Made by a program: the position numbers and the translations under genes | The notes under the pieces: generated by a model | Databases searched by the model: none | What the model saw: only the letters and a program-made list of their open reading frames with translations | What the model was told of the DNA's origin: nothing | Assembly (NCBI GenBank): GCA_963714145.1 | Contig: OY970235.1 | Coordinates: 3,658,001-3,722,000, forward strand | DNA length: 64,000 nt | Source of the DNA: JBBWZH01 sp035544115 | GTDB taxonomy: Bacteria; Actinomycetota; Actinomycetes; Mycobacteriales; CADCTP01 | Reading direction: 5' to 3' | Shown here: piece by piece, positions 33,944-41,084 of the stretch | How positions within the stretch are numbered: the first letter of the stretch is position 1 | Layout of the letters: each line of letters begins with the position of its first letter

Positions 33944-34702
33944 ATGACGCCGAGGCTGGCTGAGCGGGTGCGGACGGTGCTGCGGGTCGCGGAGTCGGTG
34001 CGGGTGCACGCCGCGGGGGTGCGCGGCGAGGTCGACCTGTACGGCGTCGACCCGGACGGGTCGGTCGTCCTGGTGATCGCGGAGACCGACCCGCTGGTGC
34101 TGGCCGTGCGCGACGCGGTGGACGACCCGCCGGTGCTGCTGACGGCGACCGACCTGTGCCCGGTGCCGGTAGCCGACCGCCAGCGCGGCCGGGTCGAGCT
34201 GACCGGCCGGATCCACGAGCCGCCGCCCGAACTGCGCCGCGAGCTCGCCCTGGTTGCCGCCGACCGGGAGGACATCGGCCGGCTGCTGGACATCGGCTAC
34301 GGCCACACCGTGCTGGTCGTCGAGGTGTGGGACGCCGCGCTGTTCGACGGCACCACCCGGTTCGTGGACGCGGTCAGCGGCGCCGAGTACGCCGCTGCCG
34401 TCGCCGACCCGCTGGCCGGCGTCGAGGCCGCGCTGCTCGACCACCTGCTCACCGTGCATCCCGCCGAACTCGCCCAGCTCGCCAGCCTGGTGCCCGGCGA
34501 CGCCGGCGACCGGATCACGCCGATCCGGTTGGACCGCTACGGCCTGGTCTTCCGGGCCGGCCGCACCGACCACCGGTTGGCGTTCGCCGAGCCGGTGACC
34601 TGCCCGCGCCAACTCCCGGCGCAGATGCGCGCGCTGCTGGCCCGGGCCGGCTACCCGTCGGCCGCGACGGTGCGGTCCGGCGGCCCCAACTCACCGGGGT
34701 AG
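33944..34702 (+). CDS. DUF2470-domain protein under iron control (HugZ-like)
   Basis: The 252-residue cytosolic protein has an N-terminal PNPOx-like part (RVLRVAESVRVHAAGVRGEVDLYG...VLLTATDLCPVPVADRQRGRVELTG) and a C-terminal DUF2470 domain (EAALLDHLLTVHPAELAQLA...ITPIRLDRYGLVFR...RLAFAEPV). DUF2470 is found at the end of HugZ-type haem-degrading proteins and related haem-binding proteins. With the IdeR box just upstream, a role in haem use or iron supply under starvation is likely but inferred. It overlaps the convergent gene at 34651 by 52 bp. Confidence 0.8.
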   Translation: MTPRLAERVRTVLRVAESVRVHAAGVRGEVDLYGVDPDGSVVLVIAETDPLVLAVRDAVDDPPVLLTATDLCPVPVADRQRGRVELTGRIHEPPPELRRELALVAADREDIGRLLDIGYGHTVLVVEVWDAALFDGTTRFVDAVSGAEYAAAVADPLAGVEAALLDHLLTVHPAELAQLASLVPGDAGDRITPIRLDRYGLVFRAGRTDHRLAFAEPVTCPRQLPAQMRALLARAGYPSAATVRSGGPNSPG

Positions 34703-35286
34703 ACCACGCCGATCGCGTCCCACCAGGGCGCGAACGGGGCGAACACCACGCCCATCTGCTCATGCGCCGACCGTTCGTAGCCGGCGACGGGCACCACCCG
34801 CTCCGGCGGTATGTCGTACAGCGCCGCCACCACGGCCCAGGACGGCGCGCCACCGACCGTTCCGTCCGGGGCGGCCTCGAGCCCGTCCCGCACCGGGATG
34901 TCGGTCAGCGTCGGCCCGTAGCCGTTGGCCGGGTCGGGCACGCCGTCCGGCGAGACGTAGAAGTGCTGCGCCCGGGCCAGCCCCGACCCGGTGCCGACCA
35001 GCACGAGATGCTCGATGCCGTACTCGTCGTGGTCGAGGCCCAGCACCGCGCGCTCGACCGTGCCGGTCGCCGCCGCGGCCCGCAGCAGGACCGGGCCGAG
35101 CCAGGTGCTCGCGTAGTTCGCGTACAGCGACAGCCGGGGCCGCCCGTCCCGCTCGCCGACGTTGATCGTGAGCGGGTCGCTGATGTCGTCGGCCGCGCGG
35201 ACGGCCCCGTCCAGCGCCGCGAAGAACTCCTCGATGTCGCTGCCGGGGCGCAGGTCCACGCACCCGAATGCCATGAACGTCGACAT
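34651..35286 (-). CDS. Hypothetical cytosolic protein
   Basis: The 211-residue protein (STFMAFGCVDLRPGSDIEEF...LTINVGERDGRPRLSLYANYAS) has no signal peptide or membrane segment. Features are acidic stretches, LGLDHDEYGIEHLVLVGTGSG, and a Trp-rich C-terminal APFAPWWDAIGVVYPGE. I do not recognise a family. The composition fits a real gene. ATG 35286 is chosen over one three codons upstream. The 3' end overlaps the DUF2470 gene in antisense. Confidence 0.65.
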   Translation of the reverse strand: MSTFMAFGCVDLRPGSDIEEFFAALDGAVRAADDISDPLTINVGERDGRPRLSLYANYASTWLGPVLLRAAAATGTVERAVLGLDHDEYGIEHLVLVGTGSGLARAQHFYVSPDGVPDPANGYGPTLTDIPVRDGLEAAPDGTVGGAPSWAVVAALYDIPPERVVPVAGYERSAHEQMGVVFAPFAPWWDAIGVVYPGELGPPDRTVAADG

Positions 35287-35409
35287 ATCACGCACGGTAG
35301 GCGGGATGGCCCTGATGGGTCAACGGATCTTGCCGGGGCGGTCCGGAGGTGACCGGGGCCACGTCCGCGGGCCGGGCCGCGGCGGCGCCACCAGGAGAAG
35401 GATGGAGAG

Positions 35410-36915
35410 GTGACGGAATCGCTGGTGGCGCCCCGGGCCGCCGCGACGCCGGATCCGCGGCGCTGGCGGGCGCTGGCGGTCTGCGTCGCCGTGCTGTTCC
35501 TCACCCTGCTGGACGTGACGATCGTGTACGTGGCGCTGCCCTCGATCGGCGCCGGCATCGGGGCCCCGGCGTCACAGCTGCAGTGGGTGGTGTCCGGGTA
35601 CGCGCTGGCGTTCGGGACGGTGCCGATCATCGCCGGCCGGCTCGGCGACGACCGCGGCCGGCGGCGGATGCTGCTGATCGGCGTGTCCGCGTTCGTGCTG
35701 ACCAGCGCGGCGGCCGGGCTGGCCCCGACCGCGGAGGTGCTGATCGCCGCCCGGGTGCTGCAGGGGCTGGCCGGCGGGCTGCTCAACCCGCAGGTCGCCG
35801 GGCTGGTGCAGCAACTGTTCCCGCCCGCGGAGCGGGGCAAGGCGTTCGGCTGGATCGGCACCTCGGTGGGGGTGGCGACCGCGTGCGGGCCGGTGCTCGG
35901 CGGGGCGGTGCTGTTCCTCGGCGGCGACCGGCTCGGCTGGCGGCTGGCCTTCCTGATCAACATCCCGGTCGGCATCCTGGCCATCCTGCTCTGCCGGCGC
36001 TGGCTGCCGGCCGACCCGCCGCCCCGGCAGCCGCGCCGCCGCCTCGACCTGCCCGGCGCCGCGCTGCTCGGCCTCGGCGTGCTCGGCGTGCTGTTCCCGG
36101 CCGTGCAGTACGACGCCGACCACGACGCCCGGCTGGCGTTCCTGTTCCTGCCGGCGGCGGCGGTGCTGGCGCTGTTCTACGGCTGGGAGCGCGGCCCGGC
36201 CCGGCGCGGCGGCCACCCGCTGATCGACACCAGCCTGTTCCGGATCCGGTCCTACGCCGCCGGGCTCTCGCTGGCGCTGGTGTTCTTCTGCGGTTTCAGC
36301 GGGCTGCCGCTGGTGCTGTCGCTGTTCCTGCAGCAGGGCCTGGGGTACGCGGCGCTGGCGTCCGGGCTGACCGCGTCGGCGTACGCGGTGGGGTCGGCGA
36401 CGGCCGCGCAGATCAGCGGCCGGCTGGTGCCGCGGCTGGGCCGCTGGGTGCCGGTCGGCGGGCTCAGCATGTGCACCCTCGGCGTGGCCGGGCTGGTGAC
36501 CGTCGCGCTGACGGTGCCCGGCCAGGTGCCGGACCACCGGGTCTGGCTGTACCTGGCCGGCCCGCTGCTGCTGGCCGGGCTCGGCGCCGGCAGCGTGGTC
36601 ACCCCGAACCAGGCACTGTCGCTTGTGGACATCGACGTGCGCGGCGGCTCCACCGCCGGCGGCATGCTGCAGACCGCGCAGCGGATCGGCTCGGCCGTCG
36701 GTGTCGCGGTGCTCAGCTCGGTCTTCTACGCCAGCACCACCTCGGCGCCGGCCACCGGCCCGGGCCGGTCGGCCGGCTACGGGCAGGCGTACGGAACGGC
36801 CGCGGCGGTCGCGCTCGGCCTGATGGCGACGGCGCTGGCGCTGGCCGTGTACGACGCCCGGCGGGCCAGCGCGGCCCGGCGCCCGGCCGAACTGCCGGCC
36901 GACCTCACCGTCTGA
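35410..36915 (+). CDS. DHA2-family MFS multidrug exporter (EmrB/QacA type)
   Basis: The 501-residue membrane protein has about 14 predicted helices. The MFS motif A region reads GRLGDDRGRRRMLLIG, helix 1 contains FLTLLDVTIVYVALPSI with the LDxTIVxVALP signature of DHA2 drug:proton antiporters, and motif C lies in WIGTSVGVATACGPVLGGAV. The substrate is unknown; export of a toxic or self-made compound is likely. GGAGAG lies just before GTG 35410. The LuxR-type regulator starts 39 nt downstream on the same strand, so the two are probably co-transcribed and the regulator may control the pump. Confidence 0.92.
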   Translation: MTESLVAPRAAATPDPRRWRALAVCVAVLFLTLLDVTIVYVALPSIGAGIGAPASQLQWVVSGYALAFGTVPIIAGRLGDDRGRRRMLLIGVSAFVLTSAAAGLAPTAEVLIAARVLQGLAGGLLNPQVAGLVQQLFPPAERGKAFGWIGTSVGVATACGPVLGGAVLFLGGDRLGWRLAFLINIPVGILAILLCRRWLPADPPPRQPRRRLDLPGAALLGLGVLGVLFPAVQYDADHDARLAFLFLPAAAVLALFYGWERGPARRGGHPLIDTSLFRIRSYAAGLSLALVFFCGFSGLPLVLSLFLQQGLGYAALASGLTASAYAVGSATAAQISGRLVPRLGRWVPVGGLSMCTLGVAGLVTVALTVPGQVPDHRVWLYLAGPLLLAGLGAGSVVTPNQALSLVDIDVRGGSTAGGMLQTAQRIGSAVGVAVLSSVFYASTTSAPATGPGRSAGYGQAYGTAAAVALGLMATALALAVYDARRASAARRPAELPADLTV

Positions 36916-36954
36916 CCGCCGGCCCGGGCGCCGCCCGGCCCCTAGGATCGGCGG

Positions 36955-39453
36955 ATGGAACTGCTCGAGCGGGAGCACTTCCTCGACGTGCTGCGCAGCT
37001 GCCCGCCGGGGCATGTCGCGCTGGTCGCCGGCGAGGCCGGGATCGGCAAGACAGCACTCGTCCGGGCGTTCTGCGACCGGGACGGCCGGCCGGTGCTGTG
37101 GGGCTCCTGCGACTCGCTGCGCACCCCCCGCCCGCTCGGCCCGTTGCGCGACATCGCCCGGATGGCCGGCGGCGAGCTGGCCCGGGTGATGGTCGCCGAC
37201 ACGCCACGGCACGCCATGTTCACCGCGTTCCTGGACCAGCTCACCGCCCGGGACGCGATCGCCGTGGTCGAGGACGCGCACTGGGCCGACACCGCCACGC
37301 TGGACCTGCTGGTCTTCGCCGGCCGGCGGATCGCGTCCACCCGCAGCGTGCTGATCGTGACCTACCGGGACGACGAGGTCGGTCCGGACCACCCGCTGCT
37401 CGCCGTACTCGGGGCGCTGGCCACCGACCGGACGGTGCGGCGGCTGCGGCTCCCGCCGCTGACCGCGCAGGCCGTCGCCACCCTGGCCGGCCCGGGCGAC
37501 CGGGCGGCCGGCGAGCTGCACGCCCGCACCGGCGGCAACCCGTTCTTCGTCACCGAGGCGCTGGCCGACCCGGGCCACCGGGTGCCGGCGACCGTCCGGG
37601 ACGCGGTGCTGGCCCGGGCCGCCGCGCTCACCCCGGCCGAACGGGACGCGCTGACCGCGGTGGCCATCTTCCCGGACCACGTGCTGCTGGAACTGGTCCA
37701 GGCGCCGGCCGCGGCGATCGACGGCTGCGTGGGCGCCGGCGTGCTGGTCCGCGACGGCAACCGGATCCGGTTCCGGCACGAGCTGGCCCGGCTGGCGGTG
37801 GAGGCGGGCATCCCGCCGGCCCGCCGGGTCGCGCTGCACCAGCAGGCGCTGACCGACCTCGGTTGGCGCGGCACCGAGCCGGCCCGGCTCGCCTACCACG
37901 CCGAGGAGGCCGGCGACGGCGCCGCGGTGCTGCTGCACGCCCCGGCCGCGGCGGCCCGGGCGGCCGCGGTCGGCGCGTTCCGGCAGGCCGCCGACCACTA
38001 CGTGCAGGCGCTGCGGTGCGCCGACGGGCTGTCCATCGCCGACCGGGGCGACCTGCTGGAACGCTGCGCCGAGGCGTGCGCGGTGGTGGAGCGGGACGTG
38101 GCCGCGGTCCAGATCTCCGCCGCGGCGCTGGACTGCTGGCGGGTGCTCGGCGACCGGGAGCGGGAGGCCGCGCTGCTGGCCCGCCGCTCGCACTACCTGT
38201 GGCAGACCGGCGACAACGCCGCCGCGCACGCCACCGTGCAGGCCGCGCTGGCGCTGGCCCGGCAGCTGCCGCCGGGGCCGGGCCTGGCCGCCGCGTACAC
38301 CTGGTCGTCGGTGCTGTTGATGCTGGCCCGGGACGTCGACGTCGCGATCGAGATCGGGCAGCGGGCGGTCGCGCTGGCCGAGCGGTTCGGCGACCGCACG
38401 CTGCTGGCCCGGGCGCTGAACGCGGTCGGTTCGGCGTACTGGCTGTCCGACCCGGAGCTGGCCGAGCAGACGCTGACCCGCAGCCTGCAGGTGGCCCGGG
38501 CCGCCGGCAACGACGCGGGGGTCGGCATCGCCCTGGTCAACCTGGGCTCCGGCGCCGGCGAGGTCCGGCGGTACCCGGCGGCCGAGCGCTGGCTGGGCGA
38601 GGCGATCGACTGGTGCTCGGCCCGCGGCCTGGACGGCAGCCGCCGGTACGCGACCGCCTGGCTGGCCCGCTGCCTGTTCGAGCGCGGCGAGTGGACCCGG
38701 GCCGCCGAGGTGCTGGCCGAGACCGACCCGACCGGACGCAAACCCAGCCGGATCGTCACGCTGACCGTGCTGGGCCGGCTGCAGGCCCGCCGCGGCGAAC
38801 CCGGCGCCGCCGAGGCACTGGACGAGGCCTGGGCGCTGGCCACCCAGACCGGCGACCTGCAGCGGCTCTGGCCGGTGGCCGCCGGCCGGGCCGAGCTGGC
38901 CTGGCTCGCCGGCCGGCCGACCGCCGCGCTGGTCCGGGAGACGTACGACCTCGCCGTCCGCCTCAACCACGGCTGGGCGGTCGGCGAACTCGCCCAGTGG
39001 CACGACCCGGCGGTCGTGGCGGAGCAGCGGAAGCTGGCGGCGGAGCCGTACCGGCTGGAACCGGTCGAAGCCGCCGCCGCCTGGGACGAGCTCGGCTGCC
39101 CGTACGAGGCGGCGCTGGCCCTGGCCGACCGCCCCGACCAGCTGCGCGCGGCACTGCGCCGGTTCGAGCAGCTCGGCGCCCGGCCGGCCGCCGACCGGGT
39201 GGCCAAGCGGATGCGGGACCTCGGCATCCGTGGCCCGCGGCGCTCGACGCTAGCCCATCCGGACGGCCTCACCGCGCGAGAGGCGGACGTCCTGAGCCAC
39301 CTCCGGGCCGGCCTGCGCAACGCCGAGATCGCCGAACGGCTGCATATCGCGGAGAAAACGGTCGATCACCACGTCTCCTCGATCCTGGCCAAGCTCGGCG
39401 TCCACACGCGACAGGACGCCGCCAGACATGGGGAACCCGGGGCCGGAACATAG
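36955..39453 (+). CDS. LAL-type LuxR regulator (AAA ATPase - TPR-like - LuxR HTH)
   Basis: The 832-residue protein begins with an ATPase module: Walker A VAGEAGIGKTAL at about 23-34 and Walker B IAVVEDAHWAD. A long helical repeat region of the TPR kind follows. The C-terminal LuxR/GerE helix-turn-helix is at about 765-825 (LTAREADVLSHLRAGLRNAE, IAERLHIAEKTVDHHVSSIL, AKLG). Large ATP-binding LuxR (LAL) regulators commonly control secondary metabolism, sugar use or export. It follows the drug exporter by 39 nt and precedes a DUF4242 gene. Confidence 0.9.
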   Translation: MELLEREHFLDVLRSCPPGHVALVAGEAGIGKTALVRAFCDRDGRPVLWGSCDSLRTPRPLGPLRDIARMAGGELARVMVADTPRHAMFTAFLDQLTARDAIAVVEDAHWADTATLDLLVFAGRRIASTRSVLIVTYRDDEVGPDHPLLAVLGALATDRTVRRLRLPPLTAQAVATLAGPGDRAAGELHARTGGNPFFVTEALADPGHRVPATVRDAVLARAAALTPAERDALTAVAIFPDHVLLELVQAPAAAIDGCVGAGVLVRDGNRIRFRHELARLAVEAGIPPARRVALHQQALTDLGWRGTEPARLAYHAEEAGDGAAVLLHAPAAAARAAAVGAFRQAADHYVQALRCADGLSIADRGDLLERCAEACAVVERDVAAVQISAAALDCWRVLGDREREAALLARRSHYLWQTGDNAAAHATVQAALALARQLPPGPGLAAAYTWSSVLLMLARDVDVAIEIGQRAVALAERFGDRTLLARALNAVGSAYWLSDPELAEQTLTRSLQVARAAGNDAGVGIALVNLGSGAGEVRRYPAAERWLGEAIDWCSARGLDGSRRYATAWLARCLFERGEWTRAAEVLAETDPTGRKPSRIVTLTVLGRLQARRGEPGAAEALDEAWALATQTGDLQRLWPVAAGRAELAWLAGRPTAALVRETYDLAVRLNHGWAVGELAQWHDPAVVAEQRKLAAEPYRLEPVEAAAAWDELGCPYEAALALADRPDQLRAALRRFEQLGARPAADRVAKRMRDLGIRGPRRSTLAHPDGLTAREADVLSHLRAGLRNAEIAERLHIAEKTVDHHVSSILAKLGVHTRQDAARHGEPGAGT

Positions 39454-39520
39454 GTACCCGGTGCCGATGCCGGCGGGCCGGCCGGCGGCGAGACTCGCTG
39501 CAGCGAAAGGAGCGTGCACA

Positions 39521-39793
39521 ATGCCGCGATACCTCGTCCAGCGGACCTTCAACGATGGTCTGAACATCCCGACCGACTCCAGCGGGGCCAAGACCTGCCT
39601 GGCGGTCGTCGACGGCAACGCCGGCGTCGGCGTCACCTGGATCCACTCCTACGTCAGCACCGACAAGAGCGTGACCTATTGCATCTACGACGGCCCGAAC
39701 CCGGACGCCATCCGCCAGGCCGCCGAGATCAACGGCCTCCCGGTCGACCAGATCACCGAGGTCAGCGTCCTCGACCCGTACTTCTACCACTGA
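39521..39793 (+). CDS. DUF4242 small protein
   Basis: The 90-residue protein (MPRYLVQRTFNDGL...VTWIHSYVSTDKSVTYCIYDG...DAIRQAAEINGLPVDQITEV) matches DUF4242, a small ferredoxin-like alpha/beta fold. A Streptomyces member of this family, SCO4226, is described as nickel-binding; I recall this and have not checked it. The VTYCIYDGPNPDAIR core is typical. The ATG at 39521 follows AAAGGAG with 7 nt spacing. A hairpin ends the unit at 39808. Confidence 0.8.
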   Translation: MPRYLVQRTFNDGLNIPTDSSGAKTCLAVVDGNAGVGVTWIHSYVSTDKSVTYCIYDGPNPDAIRQAAEINGLPVDQITEVSVLDPYFYH

Positions 39794-39807
39794 CCCCCGA
39801 CCCGTCC

Positions 39808-39847
39808 GGAGCCGCCCTCGCCCGCTACCCCGGGCGGGGGCGGCTCC
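39808..39847 (+). terminator. Hairpin between convergent genes
   Basis: GGAGCCGCC (39808-39816) pairs with GGCGGCTCC (39839-39847), and inside it CGCCCG pairs with CGGGCG. It lies 15 nt after the DUF4242 stop and 28 nt before the end of the convergent XRE-ImmA gene, so it probably works in both directions. Confidence 0.65.
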
Positions 39848-39874
39848 CGGCTACACCCGGGCCGACGCCGACGG

Positions 39875-40933
39875 CTATCCGCGGCCCACGACGCTCAGGT
39901 GTGGCTGGGCCGGCCGGAAGGGATTGTCCTGGACCGCGGTGTAGCCAGCGGCTTCGGCGATCTGTTCGGCGGTGAAGCCCTTTACCCGCAGCGAGTCGGC
40001 GATGTGCGCGGCCAGCGCTGGACGCTCCATCGGCAAGCTGTCGCTACCGGGTTCGTTCGCCCTCCATCCGCGTGCGTTCAGGGACTTGTAGTAGCTGGCC
40101 CGGCCGGTAGCAGTCAGCAGTCCGAGCCCGTAGGCGCGTTCCAGCAGCGCGTGGATGGACACACCCCACTCGCGCTTCAGGTCGACCAGCCCACCGAGGC
40201 TGAGATGCCTGAGTTCCGGCTTTATCACGACCTCCGGCATGAGGAACTCGGCCGCGAAGGCGCTGGCCTGGTTCTCCATGTCCTCGTTGGGTTCGCTGGA
40301 ATGCAGGACGAGATGGCCGAGCTCGTGTGCCACGGTCAGCCGCTTGCGGTCCGGCGCGGCGTCGACGTTGAGCAGGATCACCGGGTGGTCGCCCACCCAC
40401 TGGGACAGCCCGTCCACCCGCCGGGTGCCGAAGTCCTCCTCGAAGACCAGGCAACCGGCCGCTTCCAACCACCGGGTCAGGTTCGTCACCGGCCCGATGG
40501 CCATGCGCCACTGCGCGCGGACCAGCCGCGCCGCGTCCTCAGGCCGGGTGAAGTCGGCGTCGAATGTCGGTACCTGCTGCTGCGCCACCATCGAGACCTC
40601 CTCGAACAGGAAGGAGGCGTGCATCCGCAGCATGTTCAGGCGCGCTTCCATCCGCCGCCAGACCGACGCCTTGGTCGTCCGCTGCCGCCGCATGTGGGTG
40701 TCGACGGCGAGCGCGCCGCTGAACCGACCACCGCGGCGGAGCAGCCGCTCGGTGACGCCGAGCGCACCAGCCAGCGCCGCGATCGTCGCGTCGTCCGGCG
40801 CGCGCTCGCCGGCTTCATAGCGGTTGACCGTCGTCTGGGTGACACCGATGGCCTGCGCCAGCTCAGCCTGGGTCAGACCCCGCGCCTTCCGGGTGACGGC
40901 GACAGCGTCGCCGAGACCATCGATCGGCATCAT
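39875..40933 (-). CDS. XRE regulator fused to an ImmA/IrrE metallopeptidase
   Basis: The 352-residue protein has an N-terminal Cro/C1 helix-turn-helix at about 8-62 (ARGLTQAELAQAIGVTQTTVNRYEAGERAP) and a COG2856/ImmA-IrrE domain with the zinc motif TVAHELGHLVLH and downstream Glu in NQASAFAAEFLMPE. ImmA-type proteases cut phage or ICE repressors and stress regulators. The fused form often acts as a self-contained stress or toxin-antitoxin regulator. A micro-ORF overlaps its start by 4 nt (ATGA), suggesting coupled translation. It has no phage genes around it. Confidence 0.9.
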   Translation of the reverse strand: MMPIDGLGDAVAVTRKARGLTQAELAQAIGVTQTTVNRYEAGERAPDDATIAALAGALGVTERLLRRGGRFSGALAVDTHMRRQRTTKASVWRRMEARLNMLRMHASFLFEEVSMVAQQQVPTFDADFTRPEDAARLVRAQWRMAIGPVTNLTRWLEAAGCLVFEEDFGTRRVDGLSQWVGDHPVILLNVDAAPDRKRLTVAHELGHLVLHSSEPNEDMENQASAFAAEFLMPEVVIKPELRHLSLGGLVDLKREWGVSIHALLERAYGLGLLTATGRASYYKSLNARGWRANEPGSDSLPMERPALAAHIADSLRVKGFTAEQIAEAAGYTAVQDNPFRPAQPHLSVVGRG

Positions 40934-41031
40934 CCGCTGCCACCATCGCCTGACCCAGCTTCCTCGGCCGCGGTCAGGAACTTGTCGCCAAGGCTGTTGA
41001 GCACGTCGTCCGATTCGGGCGGGGAAAACAT
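40930..41031 (-). CDS. 33-codon ORF coupled to the XRE-ImmA gene
   Basis: ATG 41031 opens a frame MFSPPESDDVLNSLGDKFLT plus an acidic, Gly/Ser-rich tail. Its stop overlaps the XRE-ImmA ATG as ATGA. No Shine-Dalgarno is near; TATTTT lies 7 nt before the ATG, so a leaderless mRNA is possible. The same frame also runs on from the frameshifted SARP, so it could be chance. It might be a small regulator, a leader peptide or the ImmA target. Confidence 0.35.
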   Translation of the reverse strand: MFSPPESDDVLNSLGDKFLTAAEEAGSGDGGSG

Positions 41032-41084
41032 ACCGGGAAAAATACCAACCTCAGCGGGTTCGACGTGGGAGGCGGTGGCGGGCG

